64,000 nt of DNA from positions 19,474,001 to 19,538,000 of the forward strand of contig CM042032.1 in NCBI GenBank assembly GCA_023525975.1. Direction: 5' to 3'. This document shows positions 21,262 through 31,822 of this stretch, piece after piece; the stretch's first letter is position 1, and each line of letters opens with the position of its first letter. The notes beneath the pieces were generated by a model. That model was not told where the DNA came from. It made no database searches and saw only the letters and a program-made list of their open reading frames with translations. The position numbers and the translations under genes are program-made. Origin of the DNA: Smallanthus sonchifolius. Lineage: Eukaryota; Streptophyta; Magnoliopsida; Asterales; Asteraceae.

Positions 21262-22911
21262 ATGTCGAATCTTCAGAATTTGGGAAACATGTTAAACTAT
21301 GATAATGAGATCGGTACACCACAGAAACCGCCAAAGTTGCTAAACGTAAACGATTACTCTAATTGGAAAGCACGTTTCGAGCACTACATTTCTTATACCG
21401 ACTCATCGCTATGGATACTAATCCTTGAGGGATATAAGCATCCCACACACATCTATCTTGATGATGAATTGCCCCTCGATGAGGAAGAAAAGAAAACATA
21501 TGATCGAGAGAAGAAGGCACTTGGTTCGATCACTATGGCATTAACTCGGGAATTGTTCCACAGTTTTCGAGGGTATGACAATTCTAAAGATCTCTGGAAA
21601 GCTTTACAGAAGAGATTCGAAGGAAATAGTGACATCAAGAAGAGTAAGCGGGATCTTCTCAGGAAGCAGTATGAGTGCTTCAGATTTTTTGAGAACGAAT
21701 CTTTAGATGACCTCATCTCTAGGTTCTATCATTTACAGACTGAGTTAAAGGCTTTTGAACTCAAGTATCCGGATGAAGAGATGGTGGAAAAGTTTTTGGA
21801 TGCTTTACCACCCAAATTTGAGATGTACACAACCCTGATGAGGGAAAATCCTAAATTATATGAGCTGACAGTTGAAGAGGCAATAGGAAAGGTTCAAGCT
21901 CATGACATGAACCTAAGAAGAAAGGAGAGCTCTGGAAGACCCCAGATACAAGACCCTTCTATGTATCATGGGACGTCTTCTACATCCAGGTCATCTAGCT
22001 CTAGAATTACCCTCTTCACTGGAAATCCTACTGAAGAAGACCACTCAACTGGGTGTGGTGGTCATGCTTGCTATGCTTCAGGATCAGGGTTGGGATCTCA
22101 TCATCAAAATACCTCAAGAAATCCTCCTGCTACGCCTTCAGCTAACAACTCAGCTATAGCCAGAATAGCTGAAGATCATGTAGCACTATTCTCATCTTGT
22201 ATGCTTGCATATGAAAATTTCATAAGTGGCAAGCTTACTGATCCAGAGACGATCGAAGAAGATTTTAATCAAGTGGATCCTGATGACATGGAGGACATGG
22301 ATATTCAATGGAATATGGCCATGTTATTGAGGAGAGCCAAGCGTTTCCTGAACAGAACAGGAAGAAAGTTTATTGGCGGGCATCCTAATGCCAAGGTCGT
22401 GTTTGACAAATCTAAGGCCAAATGCTACAAGTGTCTGAACTATGGACACTTTGCTCGTGAGTGTCAGAAAGACAGAGCACCTGCCTCTGGTTTCACCCGA
22501 CCCAACCAAGGAAACAGCCATGGCCAAAACAATCCAAACCACCACAATCAAAGCCAAGGTGGAACGTCCAATGCACTGGTAGCCCAACAGGACGACAGCT
22601 TTGATTGGGGCGTTCATCTTAAGGATGCCATCATCGCACAAACCCAGGTTGGTCTCATGGCTAAGATCATGGAAATGATGGAAGCAGAGAGAAGGGAAGC
22701 TTCTATGGCTGACCTAAAAGAGTCTACTACTACTGCTACAGAGGAAGAGGAGGAAGCTGAAGGAAAGGAAGCTTCTGTAGCTGAGAAAGAGGTTGCTCTC
22801 ATGGCCATTGGAGAAGCAACAAGTTCATCTCATGAGGTAGACTCTAATCCCTTTTCTGTTGTTTCATGTTCTAAGTTTCTAGGGCTAAAACTTGAAAATT
22901 CTAAGCTCTAA
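21262..22911 (+). CDS. Copia-3 gag (intact to a premature stop)
   Basis: Start chosen at the ATG at 21262 (MSNLQNLGNMLNYDN); the frame is open nine bases further upstream but without another ATG. The 549 residues begin with the DUF4219-like motif WKARFEHYI and a UBN2-type gag core to about residue 220, then a Ser/Gly/His-rich linker and a CCHC zinc knuckle CYKCLNYGHFAREC at about residue 388. An acidic, Glu/Ala-rich region follows. The TAA at 22909 is probably a point mutation: the same frame resumes at once and Copia-4 is open through the homologous region that remains. Gag would assemble particles and bind element RNA in the cytoplasm. Confidence 0.88.
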   Translation: MSNLQNLGNMLNYDNEIGTPQKPPKLLNVNDYSNWKARFEHYISYTDSSLWILILEGYKHPTHIYLDDELPLDEEEKKTYDREKKALGSITMALTRELFHSFRGYDNSKDLWKALQKRFEGNSDIKKSKRDLLRKQYECFRFFENESLDDLISRFYHLQTELKAFELKYPDEEMVEKFLDALPPKFEMYTTLMRENPKLYELTVEEAIGKVQAHDMNLRRKESSGRPQIQDPSMYHGTSSTSRSSSSRITLFTGNPTEEDHSTGCGGHACYASGSGLGSHHQNTSRNPPATPSANNSAIARIAEDHVALFSSCMLAYENFISGKLTDPETIEEDFNQVDPDDMEDMDIQWNMAMLLRRAKRFLNRTGRKFIGGHPNAKVVFDKSKAKCYKCLNYGHFARECQKDRAPASGFTRPNQGNSHGQNNPNHHNQSQGGTSNALVAQQDDSFDWGVHLKDAIIAQTQVGLMAKIMEMMEAERREASMADLKESTTTATEEEEEAEGKEASVAEKEVALMAIGEATSSSHEVDSNPFSVVSCSKFLGLKLENSKL

Positions 22912-24227
22912 GACAAAATCGAACCCCTAAGTATGGCAGCTCTAAACTATAAAGAAAACGAAAAACGTTTTAAAGAGTCTATTGAAACGTTGAAAAAGGA
23001 AAAACGTGAGTATTCTTTAAAAATGAGCGATCAACAGCTTCACTTGGATATTGCTTATAAGGGGTTGGAAAAACGGAACAATGAAATCAACAAACTGCAA
23101 AATGAGATCTTGCAGTTAAAATGCTCTAATGAGAAGTTGAAAAACTCTCGCTTTGTGGTGGAACACTACGAATCTGTAGTGAGACAATTGAATGGGTTAG
23201 GTTTGGGTACTAATGCCATTCCTCCACCAGTGAGCGGGAAGTTTGTTAATAGCTTAATAGACATTGATCTCACTTGTCTAGATGAGTCCTCTGATAAGGA
23301 TGATTCCCCTAAAAAGGATGAATCCTCGAGTAAGGCTAACTCCACATCTAGTGAGGAGTTTGTTACTGCTTCTGAAGGCGGGTCGGTTAACTCTTGCCCT
23401 GAAGGAGTAGTATCTGAGGAGTTGTTGACTGAACAAAAGGTAAAGAAAAACGTTATCACTAATGGTGATAACTGCATTTTAACTGAACCTGACATCATTG
23501 AAACAAATGATAAACTAAAGGTAATGCTTTACAAGGGGTATAAAAGTCTTAACCAAGTAAAGAAAGAGGCTTTTTCAGCTCACTATGGGCTTGGGTATAA
23601 AGAAAATTTGGAAAAATATTATACTCCCAAAATGCTGAGTTATCTAAGGCCAGATCTAATGAGCCTTACAAGAGAACTTATGTAGACAAGAGGAATTGTT
23701 TTCACTGTGGCTTGGTTGGTCACATTTTTGTGAACTGTCCTTCTAAGAACCAAGGGAAACGGCCTGTTGTTTCACAACCAGCTATTATCCCCAGGTCGCC
23801 ACCAGTGAAACCATCTCCCAAACATCCAAAGCAAAATGTGGTGAAACCACCAGTCAAACCGATGGTAAAGCCTAAGATCATATCTGAAGCTAAACCATCT
23901 GTTCCAAGAAAGGTAAAGCAACCTGTTGTACCTCGTGTATCTACCTCTAGTAGTACACGTACTGGTGAGAAACCTGTGGCAAGACTCTCTAAGCCACAGA
24001 GGAGGAGACGGAACAAGAGGTTGAGAAAACTTGAACAGCTGACTTCAGTTCAATCAGGTGAAGCTTCCACAAGTTCACCTGCTGTAGTTGAACCAAAGTC
24101 TCCTGTTCCGGTTAAGAAACAGAAGAGATCCTAGACTGCCAAATCCAAAACTTCTCAATCTCCTAGTTCTATTTCTTCTAAAGATTCATCAATTTTGAAC
24201 AGTCATCATGACTGTGAGTTAAAGGAA
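22912..24227 (+). pseudogene. Copia-3 gag C-terminal extension with coiled coil and second zinc knuckle
   Basis: Continuing the gag frame after the stop, 22933-23640 reads a long coiled coil (LEKRNNEINKLQNEILQLKC), then a Ser/Asp/Lys-rich stretch. A deletion relative to Copia-4, near 23630, shifts the frame. The second zinc knuckle CFHCGLVGHIFVNC is at 23698-23739, followed by a Pro/Lys-rich, strongly basic segment (PQRRRRNKRLRKL) and a TAG at 24132. The same frame then runs to a TAA at 24291 that is also present in Copia-4. The product would be an RNA-binding part of Gag. Confidence 0.78.
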
Positions 24228-24313
24228 GTAGTTTATTTTGAAAAGGATGGACGACCCAAGACCACAATGGCTTGGGTCACCAAAACTAACTAATTCTTTT
24301 GTGACTCGTGCAG
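24228..24313 (+). other. Candidate intron between gag and protease in Copia-3
   Basis: The protease frame has no upstream ATG and is closed just before it (TGA at 24302), and gag ends in a TAA (24291) shared with Copia-4. A branch-point-like CTAACTAAT, a T-rich run and GTGCAG directly precede the protease (24285-24313), and removal from GTAGTT at 24228 would join the two frames in phase. The equivalent in Copia-4 is 55959-56032. The donor is only moderate, so this is a hypothesis. Confidence 0.35.
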
Positions 24314-24676
24314 GGACGTCCGAAGGGTACTATCTCTAACTGCTGGTATGTAGATAGTGGATGTTCCAGGCACATGACAGGAAACATGGCCCTGCTTCAA
24401 GACGTTAAACCATTCAGAGGCGGCTATGTGGCCTTTGCCGGAGAAAAAGGCGGCAGCATCACGTGTCAAGGCGTGGTTTCGAACGGTTGTGTCAGCTTTG
24501 AAAATGTCAACTTCTGCGAGCAGCTGAAGCATAACCTGTTGAGTGTCTCCCAAATGTGTGATAAGGAGTACTCAGTGATGTTTTACAAGTCAGAATGCCT
24601 GATTCTCAAACCCGGTTTTGAAGTTCCGGAAGATTGGATCCTGATGAGAGCAACGACACCTATTAGATCGATATGA
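24314..24676 (+). pseudogene. Copia-3 aspartic protease
   Basis: Begins GRPKGTISNCWYVDSGCSRH, with the catalytic DSG of copia proteases, and continues to the LLSVSQMCDKEYSVMF segment that leads into gag_pre-integrase. A deletion of about 10 bp near 24652, relative to Copia-4, shifts the frame and produces the TGA at 24674. The active-site motif itself is intact. Confidence 0.82.
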
Positions 24677-26417
24677 GCGTGGCAACAACCACCTCATCAG
24701 TTGCTACTTGTTTGCTTACCAAAGCGACAGAGCTCGACTCCATCTTGTGGCATAGGAAACTCGGACATATTTCGTATCGTAAAATGAATCATCTTGTCCG
24801 AAACGGTTTGGTAACCGGGGTTCCTAAGCTAAGATTTACCGTTGCAGATGACTGTAAGCCTTGTAAAAAGGGCAAACAGCAACGGAAGTCTCACAAGCCC
24901 AAGCTCCAAAACTCTATCGATACCCCTTTGGAGCTATTACACATGGATCTGTTTGGCCCCATAAGTATCAGGAGTATTGGAGGTAAGTCATTCTGTCTAG
25001 TAGTAACTGATGATTTCTCACGTTTTTCTTGGGTGCATTTTTTAGGTACTAAATTCGAGACTGCTGATATTCTTCAATATTTGATCCTGAGCTTGGAATA
25101 TCTTTGCAAGCTGAAAGTTAGAAGGATAAGGAGCGACAACGGAACTGAGTTCAAGAATAATTTGATGGAGCTTTTCTGTCTCAAGAAAGGGATCCGTCAC
25201 GAATTCAGCGCGCTGTACACGCCTCAGCAGAATGGAGTTGCTGAATGGAAGAACAGAACACTGATTGAGACTGCAAGGACTATGCTGTCGGATGCAAAGC
25301 TTCCTGTCACTTTCTGGGCAGAAGCCTTTAATACAGCCTGTCACGTCTTAAACAGAGTTCTGGTTGTGAAGAGGCACAACAAGACTTGTTACGAGTTGAT
25401 CAACAATCGACTTCCCAATCTTGATTACCTAGTTCCTTTCGGTAGTCCTTGTTCCTTGTTGCTACAGTACAAAGACCGCCAGTCTAAGTTTCATGCAAAA
25501 GCAGTGGAAGGCAACAGGTCCAACATCTTCTTAGGATACGTTTCCAACTCGCCTTGCAAGAGAGTGTACAATATAGGAACTCGTACTGTCGAGGAATGGT
25601 TTGAAGTGGATTGCAGTAAACACAGCATTCCACCCGAACCAACAGGTCCAGCTTGGGGTTTTGATTATGATGCGCTATTCAAGTCATTCAATCTTCCTGA
25701 TCTATCTGCAGTTGACGCCACAAATGTTTATGAATTATTGGGTGGCAACAGTGACTCCAGCTTATCTAATCGTGCTACTGTACCGATTGTAACTCCTGAT
25801 TCCAATGCTGCATCTGCATCTGGAACTCATGACAGTGATAACAGTGAAGATGTTCTTGTTGTTGGAGATGACGCTCAAGCCAATCCTAACACAACTGTAG
25901 GACATGACGCTCCAGCTGATCCAATTAACATTGAATCTTCTTCCTCTGGAACACAAGAAATGGGGGATTTAAGCACGAATCTTGATCTAGAAATTCAGGA
26001 ACCGATTGTACCGGAGACGAAAGTGCATAGGAATCATCCAATCGACAACATTATTGGTGATCCTTATGCCGGCGTTCAGACTCGTCATCGAACCATCACT
26101 GAGAACACCAGTCTTTACACAGAGATACTGGACACTGGTGTCATGGAAACATGTCTGCATGCTGCATTCGTGTCCCAGTTAGAGCCGAAGAATGTGAAGG
26201 ATGCTCTCACTGACAACTGCTGGATTGAGGCGATGCAAGATGAATTGTCTCAATTCCAAAAGTTGCACGTGTGGGATTTGGTTGACTTGCCAAAAGGCTT
26301 TCAGCCAATTGGAACCAGATGGGTGTTCAAGTGCAAGACGGATGATCGTCATGTTGTTGTGAAGAACAAAGCAAGATTAATTGTTCAGGGTTTTTATCAG
26401 CAAGAGGGCTTGGATTA
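24677..26417 (+). pseudogene. Copia-3 integrase and start of RT
   Basis: Open frame with gag_pre-integrase/zinc residues (WHRKLGHISYRKMNH ... CKPCKKGK). The catalytic core has Asp at 24946, Asp at 25135 and Glu at 25243, exactly DX35E, within the motifs HMDLFGP, RSDNGTEF and NGVAEWKNRT (family consensus has R for W). The C-terminal linker is acidic. RT begins around 26200 (IEAMQDELSQF, WVFKCK, ARLIVQGF). One base lost at about 26419 (Copia-4 keeps it) throws RT out of frame. Confidence 0.87.
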
Positions 26418-27707
26418 CACGAAGTATATGCCCAAGTTGCTAGAATTGAAGCCATTCGACTGTTCTTGGCTTATGCCACATATGTCGGCTTCAAGGTCTA
26501 TCAACTTGATGTCAAGAGTGCTTTCCTTTATGGTAAAGTTCATGAAGAAGTCTATGTCACTCAACCTCCCGGTTTTGAAGATCCGCATAATATCAATAAA
26601 GTGTATAAGCTCGACAAAGCACTTTATGGTCTTCATCAAGCACCGCGGGCATGGTATGAGACATTATCTAAGCATTTACTATCTAATGGTTTCGACTGTG
26701 GACAGATTGACTCGACTCTCTTCATTAGGAAAGCAGGAGGTAACATTCTTCTTGTACAAGTATACGTCGACGACGTTATCTTTGGATCTACCAATGAAGG
26801 GATGTGTAGGGAATTCGAGCAGGTGATGAAGTCCAAATTTGAAATGAGTAATATGGGTGAATTGTCGTTCTTCCTGGGTCTGCAAGTCAGTCAAAGAGAG
26901 GATGGCATTTATCTACATCAAACTAAGTATGTGCAGGACATCTTATCAAAATACAAGATGAATGATAGTAGTACTTATGGAACACCTATCCCAGTCAATC
27001 ATAGTCTGCATCCTGACAAAGATGGAAAGGATGTAGACAGCAGATTGTACCGTGGGATGATCGGATCACTAATGTATCTCACAGCTTCAAGACCCGATAT
27101 AATGTTTTCTATGTGCCTGTGCTCAAAGTTTCAGTCTCAACCGAAGGAGTCATATATGATAGCCGTGAAGAGAATTTTCAGATACCTGAAAGGGAAACCC
27201 CGATTAGGTCTTTGGTACTCTAAGCAGCAGTCATTCGACTTCAAAGCCTACACTGATTCAGATTATGGCGGTTGTAACCTTGACAGAAAGTCAACTTCTG
27301 GCGGATGTCAATTCTTAGGAGACAGACTGGTCTCCTGGCAGTGTAAGAAGCAGTCAACAGTTTCTGTCTCAACTTTTGAAGCAGAATACATTGCTGCAGC
27401 GAGCGGTTGTTCTCAGATACTGTGGATTCAGCAGCAGTTGAGAGACTATGGCTTAAACTTCACTGGAACTCCTCTATTCATTGACAACAATGCCACAATG
27501 TCCATCACAAATAACCCGGTGAAACATTCCAAAACTAAACATATAGAGATTCGCCATCACTTCATCCGTGATTGTGCTGAAAAGCATTTAATTGAACTTG
27601 TAAAAGTTCACACGGATGACAATCTTGCTGACCTTTTCACAAAGGCATTTGATCGATCCCGTTTTGAGCATCTTTTCAACTTGATAGGAATGTTCAATCC
27701 TGAGTGA
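26418..27707 (+). pseudogene. Copia-3 RT and RNase H
   Basis: After the frameshift the frame 26466-27707 reads QLDVKSAFLYGKVHEEVY, PPGFEDP, LYGLHQAPRAWYE, the polymerase active site YVDD at 26763-26774, FFLGLQV, and the RNase H block TDSDYGG ... EAEYIAAASGCSQILWI ... TKHIEIRHHFIRD, ending LADLFTKAFDRSRFEHL and TGA at 27705. The domain itself has no further stop and would be functional if it were in frame. It copies element RNA into cDNA in particles. Confidence 0.9.
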
Positions 27708-29018
27708 AAAATTAATTTTTCTTAATTCAATTCAATTCATGGAAGTTAAACTTTATTTCTTTTAAATTTTCTGTATAGTTCTTTTAAGTTTCAAAATATT
27801 TTACAAAAACAAAAATAGAAAATGGAGAAAATTTCAAAGTTAACTTGAGAAAAGAGGAAATGATAGTACATCATAAATGATCTAAATGTCACAGCCTGCT
27901 CATATGGGAAATGATTGCGTCATGCTTACTTAACTGTTTAGGTTATTATGTTTTAATCTGCTTATTTACGAGTAATTTAAATTGTCAGTAGGCTGTATGC
28001 GTCTTTGAATCACTAGTAGTGTGGAAACTAAATCTAAATTACAACTGTGATTTGAACCCATGTTGGCAAGTGTGTGTGTGTAAAAGAATAGAAAAGATCA
28101 TTATCAGATATAGGATGTTAGATTTTGGCAATTATTTTCTTTTGAGGTCAGTTTCGGGTTATGTCGTTAGCACAATTAATGCGGTTCATCTCACTGCCCA
28201 TACTCACAAGTATACAATGAGAGATTGAATCAAGACATGTCTCTACATTAACCGTTGAGCATGTATTCAACCATGAATCATTCCTGATTCATTGAAATCA
28301 AATCCAGATAAAAGTTGGATCACCTTACCTTATTCAATCACCATATATATTATTATCCTGAATCATCATTCCGATATTCAATGAAGAAAATCAAATGAAA
28401 CCAAGACAACTGAATCACTCGATTCTGAATCTTATGATTCCTGATAATCCTTATGGATTCTGCTTGATTTTTCCTGTGCTAATAGATGTAGCTTCATTCT
28501 GAAAATTTAGAAAATCATTGGGAAAATCTTAGATGCCTTGAGATAGTGCAAGTTAGAATAGCATATCAGTGGGGTACACGTTGTATATCTTATAAAAATA
28601 CCTTAATACACAAGAATGTGATACAAAGATGCTTATAGTTTCAAAACTTATAATATTGTCAACTTGAATTACTTGTTTATGTGCTTATTACGTACGAATA
28701 AATAGTAATCCATGACATGATCCCATATTCTTTGACGTTTATTTTGTATCGTTTTTGCTAAAAGATAGCCTGATATGACCCTCTGCTCGTGTCTTTGTTC
28801 AAAAATAGTTTGTGTGAATACTTGTATATTTCTATGAGAAAAGATCAAAAATATTTTTAGTTTATGCATAGTTCAACTTTATTCAGAAAAGCCAAAAATA
28901 TTTGTGTTTAACCTTCCTGAATTGTATTTGAAACCTCGTGATTGAATATTTTTATCTTGTTCGTTATTTGACTTGAAATCTTCATAATTTGAGTTGAAAT
29001 TGTGCGCACATAAGGGTC
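27708..29018 (+). other. Copia-3 post-pol spacer
   Basis: AT-rich, no recognised ORF on either strand; the short frames (28019-28228, 28669-28869) are not conserved in sense between the two copies. Copia-4 keeps the homologous spacer at 51156-52575, so it is a standard part of the family. Confidence 0.65.
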
Positions 29019-29020
29019 TC

Positions 29021-29140
29021 TGCGTACTTGATAAGTGCGCATGAGGTAAACCCTGTGTACTTAACAAGTACGCAAGACTTAAGTCATGAGTACTTAGTAA
29101 GTACGCAGGAGTTAAGTCCTGCGCACTTAGTAAGTACGCA
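29021..29140. repeat. Palindrome array upstream of the ORF3 promoter, Copia-3
   Basis: Four 21-nt units starting at 29021, 29054, 29087 and 29120: exactly 33 bp apart, with 12-nt spacers. The consensus arm is TGCGTACTT with AAGTACGCA. Confidence 0.93.
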
Positions 29141-29158
29141 CGACCAATATGTGTTGGG

Positions 29159-29167
29159 TATAAATAC
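29159..29167 (+). promoter_or_regulatory. Internal TATA box for ORF3, Copia-3
   Basis: GTTGGGTATAAATACAGG, 18 bp after the palindrome array. It is conserved in Copia-4 (minus strand, 50949-50942) along with the following GGACTTAGAAAATTT. It lies about 1.45 kb past pol, far from either LTR. Confidence 0.65.
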
Positions 29168-29315
29168 AGGACTTAGAAAATTTTTTAGAGTTTATCACTT
29201 TCAAACCTTTTCTCCTGTGATATTCCCTCCGACCATTTTCCTCAAAAAAATTTTGAGTGTTCCAACCGGATTTTTCGTCCCGCTCATTGTTTAATCATCA
29301 TCAAACATTTACTTG

Positions 29316-29915
29316 GTGAGAATCTCGGTCCGTATCCTCCATTAAATCCGATGTTTTCAACCGATTCATCGATGGTTTTGAGTGTGAATTATTGACCTAT
29401 TTTGGTGTTCTAAATGAAAATTAAGACCTAAAACTTGTTAATAATCACTAATCAAAACCTATTGACTCCTAATTTGTCCTTAACATGGTTTGATTTTGGC
29501 CTTGACCCTCGATTGCCCGTTGGTTCAACTGGGTCGTCATCTAGGTCAAAAATTTGACGGGTTTAGCGGTTAGTTGCAGTGGATAGTGGTCCCATAGGTC
29601 TTAATCAAGTATTTCGACCTTGTGGTTACCATAATCCACAGCAATGCCTCTCTTCTGATTGAAAGTTGAGATTTCTGGAATTTTGGCTAAGTGCAAGTCT
29701 TGCGCACTTAACAAGTACGCAAGAAGTAATTCCTGCGTACTTGTTAAGTATGCAAGAACAAACTCCTGCGTACTTGCTAAGTACGCAGGACCAACACTTA
29801 GCAAAAATTCCTAAGTCTGAAATTCACTTCATTGAGTAACTGCTATACTGAGTCATGTTTATCCATTTCCAATGATACGTGTTGTTCTGATTATGTTTTC
29901 TGTGTGTTTTTGCAG
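29316..29915 (+). other. Candidate 5'-UTR intron of ORF3, Copia-3
   Basis: Donor TTG|GTGAGAATC at 29316 and acceptor TGTGTGTTTTTGCAG|ATC ending at 29915, 600 nt. Both sites are conserved in Copia-4 (50801 and 50193, 609 nt). The presumed first exon (about 29190-29315) has no ATG in either copy, while the intron has several. The ORF3 ATG is three bases after the acceptor. Confidence 0.6.
29701..29787. repeat. Palindrome array inside the ORF3 intron, Copia-3
   Basis: Three 21-nt units starting at 29701, 29734 and 29767, exactly 33 bp apart. Confidence 0.93.
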
Positions 29916-29918
29916 ATC

Positions 29919-31245
29919 ATGGCTCGGGCGTTTTCTAACGAATTCAACCTGTTAGCTAACACTGAACCAGAATGGAGACAAGGATCCTGAAGCCGGTCAT
30001 CCAGTCGACTTGACTAAGGATGACGATAAAGACAATGATTCTGAAGCCGGTCCTAGTGGAGGTGAGCACCAAGCTTTGGCAATTGTGCCCATCTATGCTA
30101 TTCCAATGGCTGAGGGGGAGTCTACTCAGCAAGAGGGTGGTGATACCTCTGGTGGTGGTGGTGATAAAGGGAAGTCAGCAGCCGAGGTGCTCAAGGACTT
30201 ATCTGATGATGAGATCCTTTATCTTGAGCCTGACTATTCCAAGGAAGCACAGATCGATGCTCTCTTTAATCTGGAAGAAGGAGAGATCGACTCTGGTGAT
30301 GACTGGAATGATGATGATGAAGACGTGGTGATAGAGATTCCCAAGGGTGACGGGGAAGGAGAGTACGAGCTAGAAGATGGAGAGATCTTTGAAGTTCCAT
30401 CCTTCGACACTCCGCTCGACACAGGTTCAGTCGAGCAGGCTAGTAATGTAGAAGCCTCGACTGAAGCCTCCCCAGTTGACCCTGAACCTGTGGACCCAGA
30501 GGCACCAAAAGAGACAGATATGCCTTCTACTAGTTCAATGGGTCCAGCTCCGGTGTGGCAAAAGACGTCTATCATAGACAAGCACGGAGCAACAGGGATG
30601 ATCTTGGCTATAAGGTTCGAGGAGGACAAGCAGCTGTTCACCATCAAAAGATCTGGCGGGGTTCAATACTTGAAACCCACCAGTGAAGCGTTCAGCTCCT
30701 TGCCCAAATACGACCTAGTGAATCTAGCAAACCGAGAGCTGCTGGGTCATTCCAATCACGCAGTGGCGATGGGTTTGTGGGTGGTTCTGCAGCGTGAAGC
30801 AAGATCTGGGAACTTTGAAATGTTCAAGCCTCAGGTGCCCAAGAGAGTCAAGGATAAGCACGCTGTGCATCCTGTGACTAAGATGCACTTAAAGAAATTG
30901 GTATACAAGCCAGTACGATGTGAAACTAAGATTCCCCTAAGCAAGTTATCTCAGGATATTCTTGGTGACATGTAGTACTGGTACGTAGATCCAAAAACGG
31001 GCGAGTCTGTGATCATGGGAAAGGGACGTTTCGAAAGTGGGAACATAGTACCAAAAGAACTGATCAGAATATTTGATGAAGTTTGCTTCATCAACTTTTC
31101 TGTGAAAGATCTGGAGGTACTAGCTGATAGGTATTGTGTCCACATGGATGAATGGACAAAGCTCCTTGCTTCTAAATATGACAAGGTGATTAAGTTCTGC
31201 CTTGATTACAAGAAGAAGATGGAAGCTAAGGATGGACAGCTGTGA
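29919..31245 (+). pseudogene. Copia-3 ORF3, internally deleted
   Basis: The ATG at 29919 begins MARAFSNEFNLLANTEPEWR, as in Copia-4, but after about 18 codons the sequence jumps to the acidic middle region (DKDPEAG-like, then a partly repeated segment). About 1.9 kb of the gene present in Copia-4 is missing. Then 30010-30975 is open: acidic tract (DDDEDVVIEIPKGDGEGEYEL), a Ser/Pro/Glu linker, and the conserved C-terminal domain starting WQKTSIIDKHGATGMILAI. A TAG at 30973 replaces the Trp of Copia-4 and the domain continues to 31245 (FDEVCFINFSVKDLE). No signal peptide or membrane segment is visible. Function unknown. Confidence 0.72.
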
Positions 31246-31304
31246 AGACTGAAGATTGAAGACTGAAGACGATGAAAATCCCGAGCTGTTGTCAAGGGGG
31301 AGTT

Positions 31305-31817
31305 TGTTGAAGCACTTTCCTGTGACAACACTCTGGATAGAGTCTTAGTTTATATTTTCATGTCTGTAATTGTCTTTGTATGTAAGAGTCTTTATGTATT
31401 AGTTTATCGAGTTATATTTACTTTTATATATTGAATGTTGCATTTCTTACTAAGTGTTTTGCGCACTTACATGTGCGTACTTAGCAAGTACGCAAGAATA
31501 CCTTTGCGTACTTGTTAAGTACGCAAGAGCATTTTGCCCTGCGCACTTGCTAAGTGCGCAGGCATCAGGTCAGGTATAAGTAGGATAGGTTGACAGAAGC
31601 TAAGTACGCAGGCATAAACGCAAATACGCAAGTTGTAATCTCAGTACTTCTCTCTGTAACCTTCAAGTGTTTATAATAGAAAAGAACGTTTAAAGTGATT
31701 CTCTTGTTGGTTTACTTTGTTTAGTTTGACTCTCCACCTAGTCACGGGCATTCCACACCCGGTTCGACTAGTAGACTCACTTGCATGTGACGATCCGCCA
31801 CACCCGAGGGACCTATA
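31305..31817 (+). repeat. Copia-3 3' LTR
   Basis: 513 bp. Compared with the 5' LTR it lacks 18 bp inside the first two palindromes (fusing them at 31458-31490). The end is CCTATA instead of CCTACA. It is followed by the ATAAC target duplication at 31818-31822. Confidence 0.93.
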
Positions 31818-31822
31818 ATAAC

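Larger units (their letters stand above)
20155..31817 (+). mobile_element. Copia-3: 11.7 kb Ty1/copia element with an extra gene after pol
   Basis: Plus-strand order: LTR 20155-20685, primer binding site, leader, gag, coiled-coil extension, protease, integrase, RT, RNase H, a 2.2 kb spacer, ORF3, polypurine tract (GTCAAGGGGGAGTT, 31291-31304) and LTR 31305-31817. The target duplication is ATAAC, with one change in the left copy. By eye the LTRs differ by about 14 substitutions in 513 aligned bases plus one deletion in the palindrome array, so the insertion is moderately old. Size, coiled-coil gag extension and an ORF downstream of pol suggest the SIRE/Maximus group; this is an inference from layout. 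Confidence 0.9.

Noticed and set aside
24214..24313. Alternative intron with the stronger donor GTGAGT at 24214
   Set aside because: It would join gag to the wrong frame of the protease, so the weaker donor at 24228 was preferred.
29021..29140. Regular repeats with 12-nt spacers resemble a CRISPR array
   Set aside because: The repeats are palindromes inside a plant retrotransposon, spacers are short and related to one another, and there are no cas genes.
30234..30647. Minus-strand frame of 137 residues
   Set aside because: Antisense shadow of the Copia-3 ORF3 acidic region.
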